A stretch of 64,000 nt of DNA. Origin: Paraescarpia echinospica. Taxonomy: Eukaryota > Annelida > Polychaeta > Sabellida > Siboglinidae. This document shows, piece after piece, positions 22,556-34,496 of this stretch. The position numbers and the translations under genes are program-made. Location of the stretch: contig CM034544.1 in NCBI GenBank assembly GCA_020002185.1, positions 37,581,701 to 37,645,700 of the forward strand. Reading direction: 5' to 3'. The notes below the pieces were generated by a model that worked only from the letters and a program-made list of their open reading frames with translations, had not been told where the DNA came from and searched no databases. Within the stretch, counting starts at the first letter, position 1; each line of letters begins with the position of its first letter.

Positions 22556-23682
22556 CATTTGGTAAAATATGTGTCCCATAGTCATAATAAACAATAAATT
22601 ATAAAATAAAATATGTTTGTATAAAGGAATATTGTCCTGTTTACATATTTTATTTACATTAATATATATATTTACATGCCATCGAATTAATGTCTGCAAT
22701 ACTGTGGTATTTCGAATTACAAACTGTGGTTTCATGTGTAGCTAAACGTGCTTACACAAATCGTAATTGTATACCACGCAGCCAATCCATAAATTACTGC
22801 GGTGAATTTCTAAATAAATTATTACCGTTTGTTGGCTGGTCCCGTTTGTTTACTTTTATTATGGAACTTTGCATAGGATACCATTGTAGGTGAGGGGCCG
22901 CTTCCAAAGACAGTATTTATGCAAATACAGCGGTCAATAAAAATTGACAAACACATGTCAGTGTCACTGAATGAAACACAGTTTACTAACGCCTTTTGGC
23001 GATGTTGTAACACCATATAACGGAGATATCTCAATCTCAACGCAGTACCACAACAGTTACACAAAATTAAGCGACCTATTCAGTTATCGTTACTTTACAC
23101 ACAAAATATACTCCATATTGGCGTATATCGGTATTGTAAATTTTCGAGAATGCCACTTGCTAAAAACATCGTAACTTACGATGTTTTGACGTAATTTGTC
23201 TTGTAAAAATGGCGCTAAGAAATGTGTACGTCGTTCGAGAAAACGGGCCCTGAACTTAGATTCCTGGGGATTTAGGCGCTACAGACGTTTGTCATTATTA
23301 TTATTATTATTGTTGCTGCTGCGCCTATTATTAGTAGTTTTATTATAATGATTATTATGCCACAAAGCGTAAAAGCGTGTGTAATACGTGCCCGCGTGAA
23401 TGCATGTACGCACATTATTTGCATGAAAGCAAGTGCGTGTGCAATTTATTTTGAAATACCCAGTAATCTGACATCCAAATATAACTGAATTTGAACTGAA
23501 TTTAAAAAAAACATGGTTCACACAAACATATTTGGGACGTCTATTTAGTATAATGCCTATATTATTCTACGAAACATTATAAAGAATTAGAAGAATTTTC
23601 CTGTTCACTTACGCATGTTTGGATATATCAGAAAAAATTCGCTATTTTAAAATGTAACTACAAATTAACTTTTACAATATTA
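22556..23682. other. Non-coding stretch with a perfect small palindrome
   Basis: No gene was recognised. A (TTA)n run lies at 23294-23310. A perfect inverted repeat with 12-bp arms and a one-base centre occurs at 23163-23187 (aaaacatcgtaa c ttacgatgtttt). Confidence 0.5.
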
Positions 23683-24196
23683 AGTGTATATCCAACACTA
23701 GTATATGGTATACTACTTATGTATGACGATGACTCCTATGTGATGCGAACACAACCACGAATTAATATGAAGTGCATATCCAACACTGGTGTACTACTTA
23801 TGTATGACGATGACTCCTAAGTTATGCGTACACAACCACGAATCAATATGAAGTGTATATCCAACACTATTATATGGTGTACTACTTATGTATGACGATG
23901 ACTCCTATGTGATGCGAACACAACCACGAATTAATATGAAGTGTATATCCAACACTGGTGTACTACTTATGTATGACGATGACTCCTAAGTTATGCGTAC
24001 ACAACCACGAATCAATATGAAGTGTATATCCAACACTATTATATGGTGTACTACTTATGTATGACGATGACTCCTAAGTTATGCGTACACAACCACGAAT
24101 CAATATGAAGTGTATATCCAACACTATTATATGGTATACTACTTATGTATGACGATGATTCCTATGTTATGCGTACACAACCACGAATCAATATGG
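23683..24196. repeat. Alternating 88/81-bp minisatellite, six copies
   Basis: Copies begin agtgtatatccaacac at 23683, 23771, 23852, 23940, 24021 and 24109. Their lengths are 88, 81, 88, 81, 88 and about 88. The short form lacks 7 bp around tattatatgg. The first four copies thus make two 169-bp dimers. Confidence 0.95.
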
Positions 24197-26348
24197 GCTG
24201 CGGAAATCAGCAATATGTCCTAGTCTGATTTTGCAGTCGTCGCTCTTAATTGTACGCCGCGTTTCAAGTATCAGTTTCCCAACTAAAGAGACTGTAATTG
24301 GCACTAGACCAATAAGCAAATGTAATGCACTGCCTTTAACACGACACCACAGCGCCGTTCATGTCGCGAGGTGGCAGGTGGCATTTCTCCCGATGAGAGA
24401 GGGAGAGCTATTATCACGTCGCTAACCACTTTCTAGAACCTTTTAGCTCGTGTCTGCTTCCGGTTTGACATTGGTTAGTTAGAAGCCGCCACTTTCTGTT
24501 ACATGTTTTCGAGTAGTTCTGACACAAATTTGCACTCAAATTAAATTATGCCTGCAAGGTAAGAGACGGCTCTCCAGTGAATGAGAACATCTCTTTCTGT
24601 GGAAACACGTTTGGCTAGGCTACGTGAACGGTCTTGCAGTGCAATATCAGTATCAATGTAACCATGTGCAAGAAAATAAGCATGCTTTGACGTGACTGAG
24701 TGTCGTTTTTGTGATGAAAGTCAATATCAATAATTCACTGATCGAGGGCAACATCCCTTATCATTATATGTCAAACTTACAAATTAAAATATCTTTTTTG
24801 CATATTTAACATATTTCTTTATTGGGAATGCAGATTACGTGTCACTGTAAAAAAAATACGCCAATCAGTCAGTGTGTACTATTGTTAATTATGATATTTT
24901 AGCGTCACACAATTGCTGGTCAGGACTGACTGTTTGTTAGGTAGACCGACATTATGCACATGCCTTCTAAATGAACTCCCGTTTACTGAAGCATTTCAAC
25001 AACATGTTTAACCTTGCTTAATGCACCTTAGCCCCCTAGTGTATCCATCCATCTGGAAACAACTTGTATAATTATTGCTTAGCTATTTTTGTATCGATCA
25101 ACTATTTTGTCCACTGAGCTTGGTGCAAGGATTTATACGTAAAAGACGTTACCTTATTGTTGTTGCAGTTACTCTTATTGTCATTATAATTACCAGTTCA
25201 ACAACGTCATACGGATAATGAAAGTGTGACGTCCAGGAAGCGGAAGTATTCCGCTTGTAGCAGTTTGTTTATATATTTAAAACTTGTAATGGCCCCACCT
25301 ATAATATCGCTACTGTCAACACACTATAGGGAATTTTTTTGGAAATAACGTATTATTCGTCTTATATTTACCGGCGGGCTATCAACCAAAACATATTTAT
25401 TTTGCATACACGATTTGTTTAGATTAAACTGTGATAGGAACGAAAATGAAGAATATATGGACGTAAAGTTAGACGACTCGTTGTGATAAAACAAATAATT
25501 AGTATTATTAGTAATACGTTTACTTCCTGTTGTTGGCATTGTTGTTAACGGGGGAATGAAACGTATCAACAAGCATAGCCCAAACATAAGAACAAATCAT
25601 GATTCGATGAATACAGCGCCGCAGTATATTTTTATATATTTTGTTTTCAAACTTAGCTATTATCAGAACTCAGAATCAATTTATTTGACCTATAGATACA
25701 ATACATATGCACTGAATAACGTAAGTAATAGATAAGGTCGGGAGACTCCCATTAAGGTATATAATATCGCTAGCACAGGAGCCAACCCATAAATATCAAC
25801 AACAATAACATTTACATGACACTAATTAGAATAGCATATGATTGTTTTAGTTGATAATTACTCAAAATATCAACATGCATACATAATACAAGGACTGAGT
25901 ATATGTACTTGTGTACACATAGACGTACATATGGATACTTGGGTATATATTCCAATACGCATTACGAATTACAAATAAAGCAATTATGGATACGACAACT
26001 GGATTCATAATTTAAAATAATGTTTTTGTATGTTAAAAAAACATATAGACTGTGGGTGTAAAGTTTATTAATGATAATCCTTGATGTATTGTTAACTGTC
26101 TCTACTATGTTGTGCATTTTTGGCTAATTCATGTTTGGATCTGGACATATACAGATTATTTCACGTGTGCAGCGCTGATGAATATCATAGATGTGTATGT
26201 TTGGATAAACATTGAAGTAATTGGGTAAAGATTGTTAATTAATTTATAGTAAAACTGTTGGATTTATAAATGCCATCCAACTTTAGCAACTCAATACTTT
26301 AAAAAAGGGCTTGTGTGAGTATTGTATTTACTTAAATGGATATTATTC
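24197..26348. other. Non-coding stretch with one dispersed repeat copy
   Basis: The second copy of the 90-bp dispersed repeat lies at 25541-25632. No other gene or element was recognised; open frames are short and featureless. Confidence 0.5.
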
Positions 26349-26420
26349 GGGCGCAGTGGCCGAGTGGTTAGAGTACCGGACTCTCGACTGGGGGACCGGG
26401 TTTCAAATTACGGCGACGGC
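26349..26420 (+). promoter_or_regulatory. tRNA-Ser/Leu-like sequence with Pol III A box at LINE 5' end
   Basis: gggcgcagtggccgagtggt begins like a type II (Ser/Leu) tRNA. TGGCCGAGTGG (26357-26367) fits the A-box consensus; GGTTTCAAATT (26399-26409) is a degenerate B box 42 bp downstream. There is no matching acceptor stem or CCA end, so it is not a working tRNA gene. It lies directly upstream of the endonuclease frame and could be the 5' promoter of the LINE or a tRNA-derived SINE head joined to it. Confidence 0.6.
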
Positions 26421-26515
26421 TGAGGAGTGGTTCGGTATAGGTTCAGCTGACGTGTCGAAACTTAGGCAATTTCGTTCACCCTACGACGCCCCCCTTCCAA
26501 CCCGCACCGGCCAGC

Positions 26516-29024
26516 GTGGAAGGGGAGGCCAACAACACCAGAATGCAATGTACAATGAAGCCAAGGCACCCAGTTCCCAGCAGCATCGAAAGAGTCTATG
26601 ACCAAGGAGGCGGTTCGGGTCACGTAGGGCTACGAGCAGGGGGTGCAAAGAATCTCTGGGTCAAGAAGAGCCGCCGAGAGAAGGTAAGTAGACTGACGAT
26701 AGCAACATATAACGTAACGACACTACTAAGAGATGAACAGATACAAGAACTGGAGGAGGAACTTAGGGAAACCAAGTTGGTATGGGATGTGATCGGGATC
26801 GGAGAAGTCAAAAGAAGAGAAGAATGCTTCTTCACTACATTATACAGCGGCCATCTACTTTACGATTCCACAGCGAACATCGGCCAAGCTGGAGTAGGCT
26901 TTCTCATAAACAAGAAATGGAGAAACAATATACTGAGGGTTAACAGCATCAGCCCCAGAGTAGCAGAACTTGTTCTATGCATAACAAAGCTCTACAAGCT
27001 GAAGATAGTACAAATATATGCACCAACAACATCACACTCAGAAGAAGACACAGGCAACTTCTACAACGACATGGGTGAGACCTTAGAAAAGCCAAACCAC
27101 TACTCGATAGTGATGGGACACTTTAATGCGCAAGTTTGAAAACGAACAAACACAAAGGAAACGGCATCAGGCAAATTTTGCCTAGGTGTGAGAAACGAAA
27201 GAGGCAACATCAAGAAAGTACACAATTAATAATATCATGTTCCAGAAGAAAGCAGGGAGGTGATGGACATGGAAAAGCCCAAATGGAGAAACGAAGAACG
27301 AAATTTACTGCATCCTGTCAGACATAGTCACTGGCGTCAAGACTGAAAGGAAGAAGTTGGTAAACAAGATACCACCGAGTGTAGATACCACACAAATCGG
27401 AAGAAAAAAGATCGAATTCCAAATCGAAATGCGAAATCGATTCGAGACACTACAGAAACTAGACGACATCGACACCATCAGCGAAAACATCACAGAGATG
27501 ATCCAACTAAGTGCAACAAGTGTAGCCAAAGCAATCAACAGGCATGTCGTGACGAGAATATTGTCACCGACACGAGCACTAATGAACAAACGACGAGACA
27601 TTGTGGATAACGGCGACCGTAAAAAACAAATGGAGTACGCAGAACTATGCAAGACCATCAAAAAGAAAGGGAAGGAGGACATCAGAAAGTACAAACAAGA
27701 CATCATACGATAAATTATGTCTTCAAAGAACCTGAAGAAAGCAAGAAGAACGCAGGCACTGGGCCGAGACAGGCTGGTTACACTTCTAGACAAGCAGGGT
27801 AGATAAATACAAGATCAACATATGATCATGGAACGAATAGAGGAATTATACACCGAGCTATATGACAGTGAACAGAGTGACATCATTCAAACCGACCCGA
27901 AAGAGGTACCAGAGATAACACCATGTGAAGTGGAAGCTGCGCTAAGAGATATGAAGAAAGGGAAGACATCAGGCAACGACCATGTAAACATTGAAACATT
28001 AAAAGCAGGAGAAGATAGATAGATAGCTAAGCTGTATACTAAATGCTTATCAGAAAGACGAATACCCACTGCTTGCAAGAACGCAAAGATGGTGATAATC
28101 TTCAATAAGGGAAATAAGAAAGGCTTAAAGGACTACAGACCGATATCTATGTTATCAAACATCTACAAATTACTCACATAGATACTGACGAATAGACTAG
28201 AGAAGACACTGGACGAAAACCAACCACGAGAGCAATCAGGATTCAGAAGCAGGTACTCAACGACAAACCAAATACACGTCGTAAACCAACTGAAAGAGAA
28301 GTGCCGAGAATATAATATTCCGCTCTGCATCGCTTTCGTCGACTATGAGAAGGCTTTCGACTCAAACGGTGCAAACTCAAGCAATACTGACCTCCCTTCA
28401 AGAACAGGGGATAGAAGATGTGTACATCGATAACCTGAAGACATCTACACCAACAGCTTGGCGACAGTCCACCTACACAAAAAGAGCAACAAGATACACA
28501 TCAAGAGAAGAGTACGACAGGGTGACACCATATCACCCAAGCTGTTCACGGCAACACTCGAAAGCATATTCCGAAGACTGACCTGGAAAACCAGAGGTTT
28601 GAGGATAGACGGGTAAAATCTCAACCATCGTCGCTTCGCCGAAGACATAGTCGTATGCGCTACTACACCGCAAGAATTACAAAACATGCTGCAGGAGCTA
28701 GCTGATGAAAGTGAAAAACAAGGTCTCAAGATGAACATCTCGAAGACAAAAGTGATGGTAGAAAATAACACGCCAATATATATCAACACGACGCAGATAG
28801 AGAACGTTGAAAGCTACGTCTATCTGGGACAGCGATACGGTATCAGAGACAAAAACCAAGACAAGGAGATTCAAAGAAGTATCACTGCCGGCTGGACAAC
28901 ATTCGCCAAACACCGCGACATCTTAAAGGGTAACTTTGGAACCTGCTTGAAGAGACAAGTCTTCAACTCATGCGTATTTCCAGCGATGACATACGACGCG
29001 GAAACATGGGCACTCATCATCTAG
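26516..29024 (+). pseudogene. RTE-like endonuclease/reverse transcriptase, broken
   Basis: Order: AP endonuclease (from about 26690: LTIATYNVTTLL, then IGIGEVKRREE, GVGFLIN, VQIYAPTT, and GHFNAQV at 27115, where the usual motif is GDFNA so the catalytic Asp is replaced by His); then WTWKSPNG near 27265; a thumb-linker helical region (27357-27713); RT fingers (LKDYRPISMLSNIYK, 28125-28175), SGFRSRYSTTNQIH, palm FVDYEKAFDS (28340), RQGDTISPKLF (28520) and the catalytic box RFAEDIVV at 28632, where the usual ADD is AED. The carboxy end continues with KMNISKTKVM, YLGQRY and RRWTSRIT-like sequence to about 29370. It is split over three frames. The first Asp of the RT palm is present, but two catalytic motifs are altered. 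Confidence 0.8.
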
Positions 29025-29424
29025 GCAACGAACAAGCTAGCACAAACAAAGATGGAAAGTGTATGTTAAACATCAAATCAGAAAATTTCATTTTCATGTT
29101 TTTTATGTTAAATATCACATATCGGGAGATAAAAACAAACATCTGGGTAAGGCAGAAAACAAAAGTCATAGACGTGATCGAACAAATCAGAAGACAGAAG
29201 TGGACCTGGGCAGACTACGAGATAACCGATGGACATCGCGTATCACAACCTGGAGACCTTACGAAGGGAAACGATCTAGAGGAAGACCGGCGAGACGGTA
29301 GAGAGACGAACTAGACGAATACTGGAAAGGCACCATCTGGCAGAGGATAGCGCAAGACAGGCAGATTTGGAAACGACATACTGAGACCTTCGCCCAACCA
29401 CGGGATACCACGACTGCACAATGT

Positions 29425-29515
29425 TTTTTTTCTGTAATTTGAAAATTCGATGTATCTGATGACCCCACAAAAGACAGCCACAATTAATATGAGGGAGAAT
29501 AAGAGCATTGTACAT
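29425..29515 (-). pseudogene. CR1/jockey-like LINE ORF2 carboxy fragment
   Basis: Minus strand reads MYNALILPHINCGCLLWGHQ then IHRIFKLQKK, the conserved connection after the RT domain of CR1/jockey-like LINEs. It is cut at the lysine run by the 3' end of the RTE element at 29424. The rest of the family motif is not found upstream of the RTE element, so this is not a simple insertion into an intact LINE. Confidence 0.7.
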
Positions 29516-30239
29516 TATGTTGTGTCACACATCATGCATTGTGCATAATATAATAGGTGGTTAAAAAGTGTTTATTTAGTATGCCTATTGTTTTATATAT
29601 TTTATTTGCTATTTTGTTTTTATGACTCTGTCAGTTTAAATGGTTATTTATTATGATGTCTAAAAAATTGAAATAATTTTCACATTCAACGTATCGGCAC
29701 TGGGCGCCGCCATTACGCTCCAGCGCCGAATGGTTTGAGTGGCCAAATGCTACTAATGGCCGCGTAATGTAACGGAATAGGCGATGGGGTATAGCTCCGA
29801 GAAAAACCAACAATTCGCATACAAAAACATAAATAATAGAAAAATCAAATGCATTGAATAGCAACGCATTATACTATAAGTGAAACTACACAACTTTTTA
29901 CTATAAGTGATACTACACAACTTTTCACCTACTTAGACGGAAGGATGCATACAGAAAATAACACTGTTTGAGGGTAGATTTGCGGCTTCTCGGTTACCAT
30001 TAATGTTCATGAAGTACTGACGCCTAAATTCGCCCGTGCTACGTTGGCAACGAAACAATAATTATTTCGCAGGGAGATGCGTAGGTGTGCATTTCCCTGA
30101 CAAACACAAATAAACAATATTACTCGTATACAATCACTTTATTGAAAACTCGTTCATGTACATGCTTATTTGTTTATTAAAGTTTAATAAACATTTATTA
30201 AAGGATAGTTTGTTAAAATACGTGTTACAATTGAAATGT
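29516..30239. other. Non-coding stretch
   Basis: Nothing was recognised except two copies of tactataagtgaaactacacaactttt-like sequence (24-bp period) at 29872-29922. Confidence 0.5.
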
Positions 30240-30591
30240 GGTATTAGAACAAGGGATCGGGGAGGATCCTAACGTGGGTCCAAGTGGATGGACTCCACTT
30301 CTGGCATAAACATGGATGTACAATTATGGTATTACAACAAGGGATCGGGGAGGATCCTACCGTGGGTCCAAGTGGATGGACTCCACTTCTGGCATAAACA
30401 TGGATGTACAATTATGGTATTACAACAAGGGATCGGGGAGGATCCTACCGTGGGTCCAAGTGGATGGACTCCACTTCTGGCATAAACATGGATGTACAAT
30501 TATGGTATTACAACAAGGGATCGGGGTGGATCCTAACGTGGGTCCAAGTGGATGGACTCCACTTCTGGCATAAACATGGATGTACAACTGA
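30240..30591. repeat. 88-bp minisatellite, four copies, with hairpin in each unit
   Basis: Units start ggtattacaacaagggatcg at 30240, 30328, 30416 and 30504. Each carries aagtgga-tggac-tccactt, a perfect 7-bp stem with a 5-base loop, and a GGATCC palindrome. Because 88 is not a multiple of three, the three overlapping plus-strand open frames are shifted copies of one translation and not genes. Confidence 0.97.
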
Positions 30592-31443
30592 AATTATATT
30601 GAATGGCTGAAAACCAGATTCTAGGTACACTTAACTTTCTTCAAATGTTTGCATACAAAACTACATCTGCCCTACCCACTGGTTGCTGCTTCCTTTTGGG
30701 CCAACAGTTAAATTATATACATGATTTATAAATGAAACATGTTAGCTTAAACATCAGAAACTAAGCCTCAACATGTTTCATGTTGTCAACTGTTCTGTTC
30801 GAAATATTTCCAATGAACAAGGAAGTTGCCTTATTCCGTGCCTTCAATTCTTCATACTAGGAAATAATAATAAAAAAGCTGGATTTGTCCATGTATTTGT
30901 ATTATGTAGAATATACTGTAAGCTGTAGTTATTATTTACTTTGACTGCCTTATTGCTGACATTCTAATCAACATTAACTTAACGGCTGTCAGGTCAATGG
31001 TTACAAGAATAGGTCGTGTGCGTTTTGTTGCCACATTGTTAAATAATTTGCAAAAATTACTCAAAGTGATGTCAATTGTCTTGTAATGTTTATTTTTGAA
31101 TCATTAAAAAATAGTATGAACAAAAAGTTTTTAGTCGTATAAAATAATGACTGTGTGGCAGAACAGTTATACAGACTAAACATCAACTAAGTAATAACTT
31201 ACCAGCCACTATGACATAGAGTAACAATGAATTACAGCACTTCATTTATTATATTGATTATATGATTTGGCTATCGATATTTAATGTCGAGTTATATATG
31301 ATGACCGAGAATGGCCATCGCAGTTTTGTGAGGACATTCGCAACACCCTGGAGCGGTGACGCGATGTGCAGAGAGACGGAGCTATGTGCGATAGTATGGG
31401 AGATGCGCTATGCTATGTGCGGTGTTATGTGCGACACGTAGCT
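30592..31443. other. Non-coding stretch
   Basis: AT-rich with no recognisable gene. The last 120 bases contain irregular gcgatg/tatgtgcg words that grade into the next minisatellite. Confidence 0.5.
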
Positions 31444-32066
31444 CGATACTCGATTGACGATACAACATCTACAATGCTAAAGCAATACAACATACGATAC
31501 TCGATTGACGATACAACATCTACAATGCTAAAGCAATACAACATACGATACTCGATTGACGATACAACATCTACAATGCTACGAGCAATACAACATACGA
31601 TACTCGATTGACGATACAACATCTACAATGCTACGAGCAATACAACATACGATACTCGATTGACGATACAACATCTACAATGCTACGAGCAATACAACAT
31701 GCGATACTCGATTGACGATACAACATCTACAATGCTACGAGCAATACAACATACGATACTCGATTGACGATACAACATCTACAATGCTACGAGCAATACA
31801 ACATACGATACTCGATTGACGATACAACATCTACAATGCTACGAGCAATACAACATACGATACTCGATTGACGATACAACATCTACAATGCTACGAGCAA
31901 TACAACATGCGATACTCGATTGACGATACAACATCTACAATGCTACGAGCAATACAACATACGATACTCGATTGACGATACAACATCTACAATGCTACGA
32001 GCAATACAACATACGATACTCGATTGACGATACAACATCTACAATGCTAAAGCAATACAACATGCG
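31444..32066. repeat. 51/52-bp minisatellite, 12 copies
   Basis: The unit is cgatactcgattgacgatac plus aacatctacaatgctacgag caatacaacata. The first two and the last copies have gctaaagc (51 bp); the central ones gctacgagc (52 bp). Both flanks contain short gcgat-type words, as if the array grew from a cryptically simple sequence. Confidence 0.95.
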
Positions 32067-33857
32067 ATACGCGATGCTATTGGCGATGCAATGGCCGAAT
32101 ATATGTGCTATGCGACAGACGATGCGAGATCATATATGCGATGATATATGCTAAACAATTGCATTCATCATTTTTTTATTTAGTAAAAGTACATTTGGGT
32201 GGAAAGTATTGCAGACTAAATGTACGCTATAGCAACGATACAACGATTTTACAATAAAGCAGCAAATTTACAATATCACTTTCAAAATAATCGTATGATA
32301 AACATAAAATGACACTTGCTAGTATAGATACAGCGACGAATCTAAATACATTAATGGAAAACAAGACATTAACATGTATGACTTGCGATAAAATTAGATT
32401 CGTCCAAACAATATATTTGGGGTAGATTCCCAATGTATATATATTCAGGTTTCGCATAGCCTTACTGCGTTTTTTAACCTTGAACAAATTCGTGCATTAC
32501 ACTTTGTTTCATTTCTTCAGCTCTATTTATTAGTACTGTTTTACTGCCGACTAATGAAAACAATGCTGGGGCAGTTTATACTCTAAGCGTCTAGGTGAAG
32601 ATTACGAAGTGAGTAACGACAGCATGCAACGACGCCTTGTACAAGTCATCGCAGTCTGACTAGGTGTCCTCCCTACTTCGTTCAGGATTCTCCCTAGACA
32701 GGACTAGCGAAGACTCACATTAAACATCGCAGAAGTCCAGACTCGACCTATAGCATAGGCGTTTATTGCACAACGTACAACAGCATAACATCTAGCAACA
32801 AGAAAGAGACCACGACCCTAACTCTACAGTTCTGTCTCCTTTTATACGTTCAACAGCCTAACATCTAGCAACAGGAAAGAGACCACGACCCTAACTCTAC
32901 AGTTATGTCTACTTTTATACGGTCTACCGACGATCATCTATGTCCCACGCAGGGGACCTTAATCAATCATCAACACTTTATCGAACAAGCAATTATCTGA
33001 CGTGCAATACCAGTGCCAATTGTCCGACAGCTATTAATTGGAACCACTACCCCCGGCGGAAGACTACAACTTGGAACGTTGCCAACACTCTTTGGATTCA
33101 AATGAAACATTAATCGTTAACTCTACGCTTCTCTACTGACAAATTGTAATTGTTCAAATCGGCTATCCCGACAATCGTTATGGGAGCAAGCTATTCCCTA
33201 TTCTCCCATTACGTCCAGCCCAGCAGTGACTCATTATTCAGCTGACCGCTCAATGTTTCGACCTCTAGCCACGTACAATATTATATGATTAAGTTTCTAC
33301 CAACTATTCCAACTATAACGCCGTTACTATTCGGTCTAAACATGATCGACCTTTACATCCTGACCTAAACCGTCATTTCCATCCCTCCAAGAAGTCACTG
33401 CGTAGGTTGATTAACTGCTGCATTTTATTGTGGGACACGAATGGCACATAAGACCTTTGTTTGTAGGCAATGCTGGGTGCACGCGAGCAATAATAATGTA
33501 CGTGAGCCTGACTATATAGAGATTGCATTGCTAACGTAGCACTAACGCCGTTCATGATCGACGCGGTACTTTTTATGAGGAATATGGCTGCTATATATAT
33601 AATGTTATTGTGCCTACCGATGAGATCATGCCGTAAAGCAAAATGGTATATACACGATAAGTTATAGTGGCATATGGTTGAAACCATTGGGATGTGAGCC
33701 AGTTACAAAAAAACACTGCGATCGATCACGGAAATACGATTGTCAAAACGAAATATATATATATATATATATATAACGTTTACTTAATGATTATATATAT
33801 ATATATATATATATATACATACATACATATATATATATATATACTAATAATAATAAT
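32067..33857. other. Non-coding stretch with a 73-bp duplication and TA tracts
   Basis: No gene was recognised. caacagc..aacatctagcaaca at 32778 recurs at 32851 (73-bp period, two copies to about 32923, four differences). Pure TA tracts lie at 33755-33774 and 33794-33818. Confidence 0.5.
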
Positions 33858-34288
33858 AACAATTAAGCAAACGTTGCTAATCTTACTATAATAGAACAAA
33901 TGTATGCGTGAATGTTATCGTTTTCCTCTTAGACGGGTTGAACCACGAGCGCTAAACTTTCAGGAATCAATCGACGACCCCAGTCGTAGGACGTAAGACG
34001 TAATTTTAAAAATACCCCATATTTCAAGAGTTATTGGTGTTTTATGGGTATATATCGCTTGCTGACTACATACTATTTTGAAGAATACACACATAACAAT
34101 ACAGTTGGTTTGACAATGTTTCGGGAAAAGTGGGCACTATAATTGTAACAGTATATATATATATGCGGTCGTCGATTGATTCCTGAAAGTTTAGCGCTCG
34201 TGGTTCAACCCGTCTAAGAGGAAAACGATAACATTCACGCATACATTTGTTCTATTATAGTAAGATTAGCAACGTTTGCTTAATTGTT
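33858..34288. mobile_element. Foldback/MITE with perfect 122-bp inverted arms
   Basis: 33858-33979 is the exact reverse complement of 34167-34288, by reading base by base; the arms are separated by a 187-bp unique spacer. A few more bases pair on the outer side in the adjoining TAA/TA sequence. The spacer has no coding content. Outer flanks are (TA)n/(TAA)n runs, so a target duplication cannot be defined. Perfect arms point to recent origin. Confidence 0.85.
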
Positions 34289-34496
34289 ATTATATATATA
34301 TATATATATATACAACCCTGTGTACGTTCCCTATACTATTAACATTTCTATTACTTTAAAAACCGAAGTGTATGACACAATGATCGAGCAAACTATTACA
34401 CCTGTGACATGAATATTTTATACTGGTCCGTTCTATTGACAGCGCGTTGCTTTGTAAATAGTATTTACCTAATTCAAATATATATATATATGCATA

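Larger units (their letters stand above)
26349..29424 (+). mobile_element. RTE-type LINE with tRNA-like 5' end, near full length
   Basis: The element starts with a tRNA-like sequence (26349-26420), then an AP-type endonuclease and a reverse transcriptase of the RTE/BovB kind, and ends at gactgcacaatg (29424). The same 3' end is present on the minus strand at 45050-45480, where it continues with a tgacgaatgtgatga tail, so the end is well placed. It sits against a fragment of another LINE on the minus strand (29425-29515). The coding part carries stops at 27137, 27713, 28018 and 28180 and frameshifts near 28360 and 28560, so the copy is dead. Confidence 0.8.

Noticed and set aside
26349..26420. 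A functional tRNA-Ser or tRNA-Leu gene
   Set aside because: The B box is degenerate, no acceptor stem closes and the sequence runs straight into a LINE; kept only as a tRNA-like promoter.
30288..30610. Three overlapping frames with WTPLLA-type repeats
   Set aside because: The 88-bp unit shifts frame each copy; the frames are shifted copies of a non-coding repeat.
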